Positions 1 through 9,078 of a DNA stretch of 40,977 nt are shown here, piece after piece. The DNA lies in NCBI RefSeq assembly GCF_000730645.1, contig NZ_BBIU01000038.1:1-40977 (forward strand), in the 5' to 3' direction. This DNA is from Pseudomonas parafulva NBRC 16636 = DSM 17004 (lineage in GTDB: Bacteria > Pseudomonadota > Gammaproteobacteria > Pseudomonadales > Pseudomonadaceae). The position numbers and the translations under genes are program-made. Numbering within the stretch: position 1 is the first letter of the stretch; every line of letters begins with the position of its first letter. The notes under the pieces are model-generated. The model was given only the letters and a program-made list of their open reading frames with translations. It had not been told where the DNA came from and did no database searches.

Positions 1-86
1 ACAGGACTGGACTGCGCAACACCGCAACCTAGAGGGCTGGTTCATCTGCTGTGGCAAGGGGCATTCTGCACCCCCTGCCTGGTCAC

Positions 87-1997
87 TCAAATCTCTACCT
101 GCGTTCCTAACTCGATCACCCGGTTGAGCGGCAGGTTGAAGAACCTGAGGTTGCCGTTGGCGTTCTTGAGCAGGAACGCGAACAGGTTGCCACGCCAGCG
201 CGACATGCCCTCCAGCCTGGAGGCGATGACTGTCTCGCGGCTGAGGAAGTACGTGGTGCGCATGGGCGTGAAATCCAGGTCGTCCAGGTGGCACAGCTTC
301 AACGCTGCCGGCACGTCAGGCTCGTCCATGAAGCCAAAGTGCAGCACCACCCTGAAGAAACCGTCGCCGTAAGCCTCCACTTCGAAACGCTCCTGCTCCG
401 GCACCCGCGGCCGGTCCTCGCTGAGTACGGTCAGCAGCACCACCTGGCTGTGCAGCACCTGGTTGTGCAACATGTTGTGCAACAGCGCATGGGGCACCGC
501 GTCGGACCGGGCCGTGAGAAACACCGCAGTGCCCTCTACCCGGTGTGGCGGCTGGATGCGGATGCTGCTGATGAACAGCGGCAGCGGCAGCGCGCCTTCG
601 TCTATGCGCTCCACCAGGATCTGCTTGCCGCGCTTCCAGGTACTCATCAGCAGGAACAGCACGCCACCGGCCAATACCGGGAAGGCGCCGCCCTGTACGA
701 TCTTCGGCACGTTGGCAGCAAAGAACAGCCCGTCGACCAGCAGGAACCCCACCAGGATCGGCACGGCCAGCATCGGCGGCCACTTCCACAGCAACAGCAT
801 CACCGCAGACACCAGGATGGTGGTCATCAGCATGGTCCCGGTCACAGCCACCCCGTAAGCCGCCGCCAGTGCCCCTGATGACTCGAAGCCGATCACCAGC
901 AGCACCACCCCTACCATCAACGTCCAGTTGACGGCGGCAATGTAGATTTGCCCCTGCTCGTCACTGGAGGTGTGCTGAATGTGCATGCGCGGGATGTAAC
1001 CCAGCTGGATGGCCTGGCGGGTGAGGGAGAACGCCCCCGAGATCACCGCCTGGGAGGCGATGACGGTGGCCAGCGTCGACAGGCCGACCAGCGGCAGCAG
1101 GGTCCAGCCCGGCGCCAGCAGGTAGAACGGGTTACGCGCTGCTTCCGGGTTCTGCAGCAGCATCGCACCCTGGCCGAAATAATTGAGCACCAGCGCAGGC
1201 AGCACCAAGGCGAACCAGGCCCGGGCGATGGGCTTGCGACCGAAGTGGCCCATGTCGGCATACAGCGCCTCGGCACCGGTCAGGGCCAGCACCACAGCCC
1301 CCAGAATGGCCACGCCCATGCCTGGGTGGACGACGAAGAAGTTCACAGCCCAGCCCGGGTTGAAGGCCTTGAGCACTTCGGGTGTTTGCAGAATGCCGTG
1401 CACGCCAAGGGCAGCCAGCACCAGGAACCAGGTGACCATCACCGGGCCGAAGAGCTTGCCGATTTTCTCGGTACCGTGTTTTTGCACCAGAAACAGCGCC
1501 ACCAGCACCACCAGCGAAATGGGCACCACCCAGTGGTCGATGCCATCGAACGCCAGGCCCATGCCCTCTACCGCAGACAGCACCGACACGGCCGGGGTGA
1601 TCATGCTGTCGCCGTAGAACAGCGACGCGCCGATCAGCCCGCATATCACCATCAGCGTGCGCAACCGCGGGTAGGCCGCCGTGGCCCGCCGCGCCAGTGC
1701 AGTCAGCGCCATGGTGCCGCCCTCGCCCTGGTTGTCTGCGCGCAGGATGAACATCACGTACTTGAACGACACCACCCATAACAGCGACCAGAGGATCAAC
1801 GACAGGATCCCCAACACACCTTCATGGTTGACCGGCACCCCATAGCCGCCGGTAAAGACTTCCTTGAGGGTATACAACGGGCTGGTGCCGATATCGCCAT
1901 AAACCACCCCGACCGCCGCCACCAGCAGGCCCAGCGACCGTGTCGCGCCCTGCTTACCTGCGTGCCCGCCCTCGGCGTGACTGCTTGCCTGAACCAT
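87..1997 (-). CDS. kup: Kup-family low-affinity potassium transporter
   Basis: Inner-membrane K+ uptake protein of the KUP/HAK/KT family, thought to act as a K+/H+ symporter. The protein (636 aa) opens with the family signature GDIGTSPLYTLKE at about residues 34-46. About twelve hydrophobic segments follow, then a cytoplasmic C-terminal tail of roughly 170 residues; length and layout match bacterial Kup. I chose the ATG at 1997 because GGGAGTGG lies 5-12 nt upstream and family proteins start near here; an in-frame ATG at 2054 would add 19 residues with no obvious ribosome site. The gene is divergent from rimO across about 230 bp. I see no frameshift or missing segment. Confidence 0.95.
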   Translation of the reverse strand: MVQASSHAEGGHAGKQGATRSLGLLVAAVGVVYGDIGTSPLYTLKEVFTGGYGVPVNHEGVLGILSLILWSLLWVVSFKYVMFILRADNQGEGGTMALTALARRATAAYPRLRTLMVICGLIGASLFYGDSMITPAVSVLSAVEGMGLAFDGIDHWVVPISLVVLVALFLVQKHGTEKIGKLFGPVMVTWFLVLAALGVHGILQTPEVLKAFNPGWAVNFFVVHPGMGVAILGAVVLALTGAEALYADMGHFGRKPIARAWFALVLPALVLNYFGQGAMLLQNPEAARNPFYLLAPGWTLLPLVGLSTLATVIASQAVISGAFSLTRQAIQLGYIPRMHIQHTSSDEQGQIYIAAVNWTLMVGVVLLVIGFESSGALAAAYGVAVTGTMLMTTILVSAVMLLLWKWPPMLAVPILVGFLLVDGLFFAANVPKIVQGGAFPVLAGGVLFLLMSTWKRGKQILVERIDEGALPLPLFISSIRIQPPHRVEGTAVFLTARSDAVPHALLHNMLHNQVLHSQVVLLTVLSEDRPRVPEQERFEVEAYGDGFFRVVLHFGFMDEPDVPAALKLCHLDDLDFTPMRTTYFLSRETVIASRLEGMSRWRGNLFAFLLKNANGNLRFFNLPLNRVIELGTQVEI

Positions 1998-2231
1998 CGA
2001 CCACTCCCGCAGACGGCCTTCAAGGCCCTTGTTGTTCACTTCCACGCAGGCCACCCGCAGCGGCCTGACGCAACGGCGCGAAGCATAGCGCAGCGTTCGT
2101 CGTATTTCTGCTGGTCAAGCGACCTTGTGCTCGCTAGAATTGCGCACTTTTTGATCAGAGGCGCCGAAAGCGCCCGTCAAGCTCGCCCCCGATTCCGGCC
2201 GGGCGACCTGCATTCAATACCGAGGTTAGTC

Positions 2232-3563
2232 ATGTCCACCACGCCCGCCACCCCCAAGGTAGGTTTCGTAAGCCTGGGTTGCCCCAAAGCCCTGGTCGAT
2301 TCCGAGCGCATCCTGACGCAGCTGCGCATGGAAGGCTACGAAGTCGTGCCCACTTATGAAGATGCCGACGTGGTGGTGGTCAACACCTGCGGCTTCATCG
2401 ACAGCGCCAAGGCCGAGTCGCTGGAAGTGATTGGCGAAGCGATCAAGGAAAACGGCAAGGTCATCGTCACCGGCTGCATGGGTGTCGAGGAAGGCAGTAT
2501 CCGTGACGTGCACCCCAGCGTGCTGTCGGTGACCGGCCCGCAGCAGTACGAGCAGGTGGTCAATGCCGTGCACGAAGTGGTGCCGCCGCGCCAGGATCAC
2601 AACCCGCTGATCGACCTGGTGCCGCCACAGGGCGTGAAGCTCACCCCGCGCCACTACGCTTACCTCAAGATTTCCGAGGGCTGCAACCACAGCTGCAGCT
2701 TCTGCATCATCCCGTCCATGCGCGGCAAGCTGGTCAGCCGTCCGGTGGGTGAGGTGCTGAGCGAGGCCGAGCGCCTGGTAAAGGCCGGTGTGAAGGAGAT
2801 CCTGGTGATTTCCCAGGACACCAGCGCCTACGGCGTGGACGTCAAGTACAAGACCGACTTCTGGAACGGCCGCCCGGTCAAGACCCGCATGCTCGAACTG
2901 TGCGAGGCACTGAGCAGCCTAGGGGCCTGGGTTCGCCTGCATTACGTGTACCCATACCCGAACGTTGACGATGTGATCCCGCTGATGGCGGCCGGCAAGA
3001 TCCTGCCGTACCTGGACATCCCGTTCCAGCATGCCAGCCCCAAGGTGCTCAAGGCGATGAAGCGCCCGGCGTTCGAGGACCGCACCCTCGCCCGCATCAA
3101 GCAATGGCGCGAGCAATGCCCGGAGCTGGTAATCCGTTCCACGTTCATCGTCGGTTTCCCGGGCGAAACCGAAGAAGACTTCCAGTACCTGCTGGATTGG
3201 TTGACCGAAGCCCAGCTCGACCGCGTGGGCTGCTTCCAGTATTCGCCGGTGGAAGGCGCGCCTGCCAACGACCTGGGCCTTGCCGAGGTGCCGGATGACA
3301 TCAAGCAGGACCGTTGGGACCGCTTCATGGCTCACCAGCAAGCCATCAGTACCGCCCGCCTGCAACTGCGTATCGGCAAGGAAATCGACGTGCTGATCGA
3401 TGAAGTGGAAGAGCAGGGCTCGGTTGGCCGCAGCTTCTTCGATGCACCTGAAATCGACGGCAGCGTGTTCATCGATGGCGACCATGGCTTCAAGCCGGGC
3501 GACAAGGTGCGCTGCCGGGTAGTAGATGCCGACGAGTACGACATGTGGGCCGAGCCGATCTGA
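2232..3563 (+). CDS. rimO: Ribosomal protein uS12 methylthiotransferase RimO
   Basis: Radical-SAM enzyme that adds a methylthio group to the conserved Asp of ribosomal protein S12. The 443-aa protein has the expected order: an N-terminal UPF0004 domain with three cluster cysteines (C17, C53, C82), a radical-SAM core with the CxxxCxxC motif at C151/C155/C158, and a C-terminal TRAM domain from about residue 375. The start at 2232 has GAGG 9 nt upstream and gives the usual RimO N-terminus (KVGFVSLGCPKA); the open frame extends upstream without a better start. The GNAT gene begins 2 nt after the stop, so the two are probably cotranscribed. Confidence 0.97.
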   Translation: MSTTPATPKVGFVSLGCPKALVDSERILTQLRMEGYEVVPTYEDADVVVVNTCGFIDSAKAESLEVIGEAIKENGKVIVTGCMGVEEGSIRDVHPSVLSVTGPQQYEQVVNAVHEVVPPRQDHNPLIDLVPPQGVKLTPRHYAYLKISEGCNHSCSFCIIPSMRGKLVSRPVGEVLSEAERLVKAGVKEILVISQDTSAYGVDVKYKTDFWNGRPVKTRMLELCEALSSLGAWVRLHYVYPYPNVDDVIPLMAAGKILPYLDIPFQHASPKVLKAMKRPAFEDRTLARIKQWREQCPELVIRSTFIVGFPGETEEDFQYLLDWLTEAQLDRVGCFQYSPVEGAPANDLGLAEVPDDIKQDRWDRFMAHQQAISTARLQLRIGKEIDVLIDEVEEQGSVGRSFFDAPEIDGSVFIDGDHGFKPGDKVRCRVVDADEYDMWAEPI

Positions 3564-3565
3564 CC

Positions 3566-4021
3566 ATGAGCCAGCTCCCAACCCTCGAGACGCCACATCT
3601 CAGCGATTACCCGGAGCTGGTGCAGGTTTGGGAAGATGCGGTGCGCGCAACTCACGACTTCCTGCCCGAGGGCTACATCCTGCTGCTGCGCGACAAGATC
3701 TTGCGCCAGTACCTGGACGCCGTGATGCTGGTGTGCTGCCGGGCGCCAAACGGCAGTATCCAGGGTTTTATCGGGGTGGCCCAAGGCCGCGTGGACATGC
3801 TGTTCGTGGCCCCTGCCTGGCATGGTCACGGGGTGGGCAAGCGGTTGCTGCGTCACGCCGTCAGCGTGCTGAATGCCCAGACGCTGGACGTCAACGAGCA
3901 GAACCCCAAGGCTTTGGGCTTCTACCTGCACGAAGGGTTCGAAGTGACCGGCCGCTCGCCAACCGATGGCCTGGGCCAGCCCTACCCGTTGCTGCACATG
4001 CGTTTGCGCAAAACGGTGTGA
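3566..4021 (+). CDS. GNAT-family N-acetyltransferase (YjaB-like)
   Basis: Small (151 aa) Gcn5-related acetyltransferase. The acetyl-CoA pyrophosphate-binding loop is visible as WHGHGVGKRLL near residues 85-95, after beta-4 (VDMLFVAP), and the late GNAT motif NPKALGFYLHEGF follows. The N-terminal RATHDFLP segment and overall size resemble E. coli YjaB-type proteins; the substrate is unknown. The ATG at 3566 is 2 nt past the rimO stop, which suggests translational coupling. Confidence is high for the fold and low for any specific substrate. Confidence 0.9.
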   Translation: MSQLPTLETPHLSDYPELVQVWEDAVRATHDFLPEGYILLLRDKILRQYLDAVMLVCCRAPNGSIQGFIGVAQGRVDMLFVAPAWHGHGVGKRLLRHAVSVLNAQTLDVNEQNPKALGFYLHEGFEVTGRSPTDGLGQPYPLLHMRLRKTV

Positions 4022-4096
4022 TTGCCACAGATTCCCGCCCCTCAACCGCGCGGGAAGGTACAATGCAGGCTCTTTTTGCCTTTGCGAACCGCCGTC

Positions 4097-4807
4097 ATGT
4101 CCGAACCCACCCGCCTGTCCAAACGCCTTGTCGAGCAGCTTGGCTGTTCTCGTCGCGAGGCCGAGCTGTATATAGAGGGGGGCTGGGTGACGGTCGACGG
4201 TGTGGTGGTCGAACAACCGCAGTTCAAGGTTGAACAGCAAAGCGTCGCCCTCCTGCCTGGCGCCCGTGCCGAAACACTGGAGCCGGTTACCCTGCTGCTG
4301 AACCAGCCTGCCGGCCAGGATACCGAAAGCGCACGCGCAAGCATGGGCATGGGCAGCCTGAGCGAGGCCCACCGTGAAGGCGTGCGTGCCCTGCACGGCC
4401 ACTTTGCCCGCCAGGCCTGTGTAGCGCCGCTTGAACCCGGTGCCAGCGGCTTGCAGGTGTTCACCCAGGATTGGCGGGTAACCCGCAAGATCAATGCCGA
4501 CCTGCGCCGCCTGGAGCAGGAATTCGTCGTCCAGGTGCGCGGTGAAGCCAGCCCGCAGGCATTGGAACGCCTGGCGCGGGGCGTCATGCGTAATGACCGT
4601 GAATTGCCCAAGGCCAAGGCCAGCTGGCAGAACGAAACCCATCTGCGCCTGGTGCTGAAAAACCCTCAACCTGGGCAAATCTCCGAGCTGTGCGCCTATC
4701 TGCGCCTTGAGCTGCTGGGCATGCGCCGCATCCGCCTGGGGGGTGTGTCCATGGGCAAGCTGCCGCTTGGCCAATGGCGCTACGTGGCGGCAACCGAACG
4801 CTTCTAA
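4097..4807 (+). CDS. RluB/E/F-like rRNA pseudouridine synthase with altered catalytic site
   Basis: The 236-aa protein has an N-terminal S4 RNA-binding domain (about residues 4-50, RLSKRLVEQLGCSRREAELY) and a domain aligning with the RsuA/RluB/E/F pseudouridine synthases. These enzymes isomerise uridines in rRNA. The catalytic block normally reads RLDxxTSGLLLLT with Asp as nucleophile; here it reads PLEPGASGLQVFT, so the Asp position is Glu113. The C-terminal core (MRRIRLGGVSMGKLPLGQWR) is conserved. It may be an inactive or altered RNA-binding paralogue. I start it at the ATG at 4097, where the S4 domain begins; a longer frame from a TTG at 4022 lacks support. Confidence 0.85.
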   Translation: MSEPTRLSKRLVEQLGCSRREAELYIEGGWVTVDGVVVEQPQFKVEQQSVALLPGARAETLEPVTLLLNQPAGQDTESARASMGMGSLSEAHREGVRALHGHFARQACVAPLEPGASGLQVFTQDWRVTRKINADLRRLEQEFVVQVRGEASPQALERLARGVMRNDRELPKAKASWQNETHLRLVLKNPQPGQISELCAYLRLELLGMRRIRLGGVSMGKLPLGQWRYVAATERF

Positions 4808-4854
4808 GCAACACGCCGCGCTGGTGCGCGGCACCTGAACAGGATTCTGCAGCA

Positions 4855-5316
4855 ATGAACCACAACGACGTCCTGCGCAGCCTGCGCTACATGCTCAAGG
4901 TGAACGACGCCAAGATGGCCGAAATCGTCGGGCTATCCGGCCTCGACGTGCATCCCCTGGTGCTGGCGACCTACGTGAAAAAAGAGGAAGAAGAAGGCTT
5001 CGTGCGTTGCCCTGAACGGGTAATGGCGCACTTTCTCGACGGCCTGGTCATCTACCGCCGCGGTAAGGATGACAGCCGGCCAGCGCAGCCAATCGAGCTG
5101 CCGGTTACCAACAACCTCATCCTCAAGAAACTGCGGGTAGCCTTCGAGCTCAAGGAAGACGACCTGCACGCCATCCTCAAGTCAGTGGACTTCCCCGTCA
5201 GCAAACCCGAGCTGAGCGCGCTGTTCCGCAAGGTTGGCCACGAGAACTACCGTGCCTGCGGCGACCAGCTGCTGCGCAACTTCCTCAAGGGCCTTACCCA
5301 GCGCGTGCGCGGCTGA
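4855..5316 (+). CDS. DUF1456 / YehS-like protein
   Basis: A 153-aa protein of the DUF1456 family (E. coli YehS), function unknown. Two similar helical halves are visible: LRSLRYMLKVNDAKMAEI near the N-terminus and LILKKLRVAFELKEDDLHAIL in the second half, consistent with the duplicated DUF1456 architecture. Each half ends with a phrase on the number of layers (VMAHFLDGL, LLRNFLKGL). The start at 4855 has AGGA upstream; the longer upstream frame overlaps the preceding gene. The next gene begins directly after the stop with no gap, so cotranscription with trmO is likely. Confidence 0.88.
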   Translation: MNHNDVLRSLRYMLKVNDAKMAEIVGLSGLDVHPLVLATYVKKEEEEGFVRCPERVMAHFLDGLVIYRRGKDDSRPAQPIELPVTNNLILKKLRVAFELKEDDLHAILKSVDFPVSKPELSALFRKVGHENYRACGDQLLRNFLKGLTQRVRG

Positions 5317-6015
5317 ATGACCATGCAGCATACGGTAAGCCCGGTCGGCATCGTGCGCTCCTGCTTCAAGGAAAAGTTCGCCATACCGCGCCAGCCGCAG
5401 TTGGCACCGGCTGCACGGGGGGTGCTGGAGCTGCTGCCGCCGTTCGATCAGGGTGAGGCTGTAGACGGCCTGGAACAGGTCAGCCACGTCTGGTTGCTGT
5501 TTCTGTTCCACCAGGCCCTTGAAGAAAAGCCGCGGCTGAAAGTGCGGCCCCCGCGCCTGGGCGGCAACACGAGCATGGGGGTGTTTGCCACCCGTGCCAC
5601 CCACCGGCCCAACGGTATCGGCCAGTCGGTGGTCCGCCTCGAGGGTGTCGAGCCGGGGCGTTTGCTGCTTTCGGGCATTGACCTGCTCGATGGTACCCCG
5701 GTGCTGGATATAAAACCCTATGTGCCTTACGCCGACACCATTGCCGATGCCCATAACCAGATGGCCAGCCAGCCACCTGTAGCGATTGCCGTGCAGTGGG
5801 GCGACGCTGCCCTGGTGCAAGCTCGCGAACATACCCTGCGCCTGGGGCAACCCGTGGTAGACCTCATTGAGCAATGCCTGGCCCAAGATCCACGGCCTGC
5901 CTACCAGGTGCCAACGCCGGAGCGGGTATACGGGGTGAAGTTCTGGGACGTGCAGGTGCGCTGGCATTACCCGCAAGCGCAGGTTATTCGGGTGCTGGAG
6001 GTGGTGCTGGCCTGA
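5317..6015 (+). CDS. trmO: tRNA (N6-threonylcarbamoyladenosine37-N6)-methyltransferase TrmO
   Basis: TsaA/TrmO-family SAM-dependent enzyme that methylates t6A37 in tRNA-Thr. The 232-aa product has the N-terminal beta-barrel start (VSPVGIVRSCFKEKFAIPRQP), the cofactor-site block TRATHRPNGIGQSVV, and the block LDIKPYVPYAD, all typical of the family. The C-terminal portion matches bacterial TrmO in length. The start ATG touches the previous stop codon (a second ATG sits two codons on). A strong hairpin terminator at 6063-6090 closes this plus-strand run. Confidence 0.95.
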   Translation: MTMQHTVSPVGIVRSCFKEKFAIPRQPQLAPAARGVLELLPPFDQGEAVDGLEQVSHVWLLFLFHQALEEKPRLKVRPPRLGGNTSMGVFATRATHRPNGIGQSVVRLEGVEPGRLLLSGIDLLDGTPVLDIKPYVPYADTIADAHNQMASQPPVAIAVQWGDAALVQAREHTLRLGQPVVDLIEQCLAQDPRPAYQVPTPERVYGVKFWDVQVRWHYPQAQVIRVLEVVLA

Positions 6016-6062
6016 TTCGGGCCAACCTGCAAGCGCACACCGAGGGTAAATAAGCAGGCATG

Positions 6063-6090
6063 AAAAAGGCGACTTCACAGTCGCCTTTTT
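6063..6090. terminator. Bidirectional rho-independent terminator between trmO and dctA
   Basis: A perfect 12-bp stem (AAAAAGGCGACT at 6063-6074 with AGTCGCCTTTTT at 6079-6090) encloses a TCAC tetraloop. T-runs occur on both strands, and the genes converge here, so it can terminate both trmO and dctA transcripts. Confidence 0.93.
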
Positions 6091-6108
6091 CGTTTCGCTA
6101 GCCCGAGA

Positions 6109-7431
6109 TCAGCGAGCAGGGCCTTCAGCGACACCCAGGTCGTCGGTAGGACGGGTATCGATCAGCGGGCCGCCGCCGGAGGCCAGCTCCGAAGCCAGCT
6201 TGTCGTTGTCCATTTCCTTGACCCACTTGGCAACCACCACGGTGGCCACGGCGTTGCCGACCAGGTTGGTCAGTGCACGCGCTTCGGACATGAAGCGGTC
6301 GATGCCGAGGATCAGGGCCAGGCCGGCAACCGGCAGGTGGCCAACAGCGGACAGCGTAGCCGCCAGTACGATGAAGCCCGAACCGGTCACGCCAGCAGCA
6401 CCCTTGGACGCGACCAGCAGCACCAGCAGCAGGGTGATCTGGTGGGTGATGTCCATCGGGGTGTCGGTGGCCTGGGCAATGAACACGGCCGCCATGGTCA
6501 GGTAGATCGAGGTGCCGTCCAGGTTGAACGAGTAGCCGGTAGGGATCACCAGGCCAACCACCGATTTCTTCGCACCCAGGCGCTCCATCTTGGCCAGCAT
6601 GCGCGGCAGGGCCGATTCCGACGAGGAAGTACCCAGCACGATCAGCAGTTCTTCACGGATGTAGCGGATCAGCTTGAGGACGCTGAAACCATGGGCGCGG
6701 CAGATGCCGCCCAGTACCACCAGCACGAACAGCAGGCAGGTGACGTAGAAGCACGCCATCAGGTAGCCCAGTTGCACCAGCGAGCCCACGCCGTACTGGC
6801 CGATGGTGAACGCCATGGCGCCCATGGCGCCGATCGGGGCCAGCTTCATGATCATGTTGATGATGTTGAACATGACATGGGCGAAGCGGTCGATCATGTC
6901 CAGCAGCGGCTTGCCGTAGCTGCCCAGGCGGTGCAAGGCGAAGCCGAACAGCACCGAGAACATCAGCACCTGCAGGATATCGCCGTTGGCGAAGGCGCCG
7001 ACCACAGTGTTGGGAATGACGTTGAGCAGGAAGCCGACGGTGGTCTGCTGCGCGCCGGCGGCGGCATAGGCGGCCACACTGCTGGCGTTCAGGGTGCTGA
7101 CGTCGATGTGCATGCCAGCGCCTGGCTTGACCACGTTGACGACGACGAGGCCGATGAGCAGGGCGACGGTAGAGACGATTTCGAAATACAGCAGCGCGTA
7201 GCCGCCGGTCTTGCCGACCGACTTCATGCTCTGCATGCCGGCGATGCCGCTGACCACGGTGCAGAAGATGATCGGGGCGATAACCATCTTGATCAGTTTG
7301 ACGAAGCCATCACCCAGCGGTTTGAGGGCGACGCCTGTTTCTGGGTAGAAGTGGCCGAGCAGAATACCGATGGTGATGGCGACCAACACCTGGACATACA
7401 GGGATTTGTACAGCGGCTGACGTGTCGTCAT
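6109..7431 (-). CDS. dctA: C4-dicarboxylate:cation symporter DctA
   Basis: Inner-membrane transporter of the DAACS family for succinate, fumarate and malate. The 440-aa protein starts MTTRQPLYKSLYVQVLVAI and contains the family landmarks LGTSSSESALPRML (serine-rich re-entrant loop), IPTGYSFNLDGTSIYL and the late helix SKGAAGVTGSGFIVLAATL. The ATG at 7431 is preceded by GAGGA at an ideal distance; an upstream in-frame ATG at 7461 would add ten residues not typical of DctA. The upstream 300 bp carry a sigma-54 promoter and two dyads, matching the known RpoN/DctD control of dctA genes. Confidence 0.95.
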   Translation of the reverse strand: MTTRQPLYKSLYVQVLVAITIGILLGHFYPETGVALKPLGDGFVKLIKMVIAPIIFCTVVSGIAGMQSMKSVGKTGGYALLYFEIVSTVALLIGLVVVNVVKPGAGMHIDVSTLNASSVAAYAAAGAQQTTVGFLLNVIPNTVVGAFANGDILQVLMFSVLFGFALHRLGSYGKPLLDMIDRFAHVMFNIINMIMKLAPIGAMGAMAFTIGQYGVGSLVQLGYLMACFYVTCLLFVLVVLGGICRAHGFSVLKLIRYIREELLIVLGTSSSESALPRMLAKMERLGAKKSVVGLVIPTGYSFNLDGTSIYLTMAAVFIAQATDTPMDITHQITLLLVLLVASKGAAGVTGSGFIVLAATLSAVGHLPVAGLALILGIDRFMSEARALTNLVGNAVATVVVAKWVKEMDNDKLASELASGGGPLIDTRPTDDLGVAEGPAR

Positions 7432-7564
7432 GGCTAAATTTCCTCGAGTGCGCCGGTTCACCCTTCCCAGGGTGGTGCGGCACCTGAATCGCTAACCCTC
7501 CTGCACATGGAGGGATTTGTCGTTGTGTTCGAGCTGCCTTGGCAGGCCTCTGCCGATATCGATA

Positions 7565-7579
7565 GCAAAGGTGGTGCCA
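7565..7579 (-). promoter_or_regulatory. Sigma-54 (RpoN) -24/-12 promoter of dctA
   Basis: On the minus strand the sequence reads TGGCAC-N5-TTGC, an exact match to the -24/-12 core, flanked by T and T as in the extended consensus. It lies about 134 nt upstream of the dctA start and points toward it. Confidence 0.85.
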
Positions 7580-7656
7580 AAATGCCCACGATAGGTGCAA
7601 TGGCAGTATTTACGGGCATTTCGTGCCCAACGACGGGGCGACACTGCAGAGGATAT

Positions 7657-7711
7657 GGCGGGTTTCCGCCCGCTGGCGGAATTTGTACACCGGCGATGGC
7701 GGAAATCCGCC
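7657..7711 (-). promoter_or_regulatory. Tandem enhancer-binding dyads upstream of the dctA sigma-54 promoter
   Basis: Two related palindromes occur: GGCGGGTTTCCGCC at 7657-7670 and GGCGGAAATCCGCC at 7698-7711. Their centres are 41 bp apart (about four helical turns), and the nearer one is about 80 bp upstream of the -24 element. The core GCGGAAATCCGC resembles DctD upstream activator sequences described in rhizobia. Binding by DctD is an inference. Confidence 0.65.
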
Positions 7712-7731
7712 TTGCGCCGGGTGGTAAAGGC

Positions 7732-9078
7732 CTATTCCAAATTGAAGGTGATTCTGAAGGCGGCGCCGCCCAGTACCGAGTCACCCAGACTGAGCCGGGC
7801 GTCGTAGCTGTCGACGATGTCCTTGACCACTGCCAGGCCAATGCCCTGCCCCGGGTGCTGGCTGTCCAACCGCTCCCCGCGCTCCAGGATGCGCTGGCGC
7901 TGATCGGCAGGCACCCCTGGCCCGTCATCTTCGATGCACAGCGTAAGCTGGCCTGGCACCTTGGCCCAACTGACGTTCACCTGGCCCAGGCTGAGGCGAT
8001 ACGCGTTCTCCAGCAGGTTGCCCAGCAGTTCCAGCAGGGCCCCTTGCTCCATCGGCACACAGGCCTGTTCCGGCACGTCCAGCGTCACGTCCACGTTTTT
8101 GTCCCGGTAGACTTTGGCCAAGGTGCTGCACAGGCTGTCGAGCAGTGGCCGCAACACTACGCTGTGCCGCACCAGGCCACTTTTGCGCAGGCTGGCACGT
8201 TGCAACTGGTAGTCGATCTGCTGGCTCATACGCTCGATCTGGCTCTGCAGGATGCGCGACTGCTCACGCTCGCCGCTGCGCTGCTGCAAGCTCTCGCCTA
8301 CCCCTTGCAACACCGCAAGGGGTGTTTTCAGGCTATGAGCCAGGTCGTCCAGCGAGTGCCTGTAGCGTTGGCGCTGTTCACGCTCGCTGCGCAGCAGACG
8401 GTTCAATGAGCCGGTGAGGCGCAGCAGCTCCCTGGGGTGATCGCCGCTGAGGCCTTCCCGCGCGCCAGACTCCAGGTCGTCCAGTTCGTGGCTGAGGCGC
8501 CGCAACGAGCGCAGGCCCCAGGTCAGGCCGGCCCATAGCAGCACCAGCAGCGCCAGCAGGGCAGCGCCGAAACCGAGGTAGAGTTTTTCCCGCAGGCCAT
8601 CGAGGGTGTGTTGATACTCACGCACCGGCTGCAGGGCAACGATGCTGTAGGCCGCGCTCTGGCCGCCCAGCAGTTTGACCTCGACGTCGTAGACAAAGAA
8701 TTCCTCGCCAGAGGCCTGGCGGATACGGGCGAACTCGTTACCACGGCCATCGTAGCGGGGGGTGTAGTTGACGTTTTGCGCAGCCGTGGCGCGGGACTGC
8801 CAGACCAGCTTGCCCTGGCGGTCGAAGATATAACCCAGCAGCCCCGTGTACGGCAGGTTATAGCGTTCGTCGGGCAGCAGCTCTGGCATCTGCAGCTGGC
8901 CGTGCTCGATGCGGGCGGCAGAAATGAGGGTGGTGATGTCCGAGGCCAGGCGCTGTTCGATGGACTCCTCGAGCGCCAGGCTGAACGCCTTCTGCAAGGC
9001 CGGGAGCAGCGCCAGCATGAACAGCAGCGCCAGCAGTGTGGCGGCCAGCATCAGGCGTACCCGGAGGGAGCGGATCAC
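7732..9078 (-). CDS. phoQ: Sensor histidine kinase PhoQ
   Basis: Membrane sensor kinase of the Mg2+/cationic-peptide-responsive PhoPQ system (448 aa). TM1 spans about residues 9-27, a periplasmic sensor domain lies at about 30-165, and TM2 at about 167-187. A HAMP-like linker follows, then the H-box with His248 in LAHSLKTP, and an HATPase domain with N-box NLLENAYR and G-box DDGPGVP and GQGIGL. Its ATG overlaps the phoP stop by 4 nt (ATGA), so the two are translationally coupled. The oprH and PhoP neighbourhood supports PhoQ rather than a generic kinase. Confidence 0.93.
   Translation of the reverse strand: MIRSLRVRLMLAATLLALLFMLALLPALQKAFSLALEESIEQRLASDITTLISAARIEHGQLQMPELLPDERYNLPYTGLLGYIFDRQGKLVWQSRATAAQNVNYTPRYDGRGNEFARIRQASGEEFFVYDVEVKLLGGQSAAYSIVALQPVREYQHTLDGLREKLYLGFGAALLALLVLLWAGLTWGLRSLRRLSHELDDLESGAREGLSGDHPRELLRLTGSLNRLLRSEREQRQRYRHSLDDLAHSLKTPLAVLQGVGESLQQRSGEREQSRILQSQIERMSQQIDYQLQRASLRKSGLVRHSVVLRPLLDSLCSTLAKVYRDKNVDVTLDVPEQACVPMEQGALLELLGNLLENAYRLSLGQVNVSWAKVPGQLTLCIEDDGPGVPADQRQRILERGERLDSQHPGQGIGLAVVKDIVDSYDARLSLGDSVLGGAAFRITFNLE

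Noticed and set aside
948..1781. Long plus-strand open frame opposite kup
   Set aside because: Gln/His/Arg-rich composition typical of antisense frames in GC-rich genes; kup on the other strand is a clear family member.
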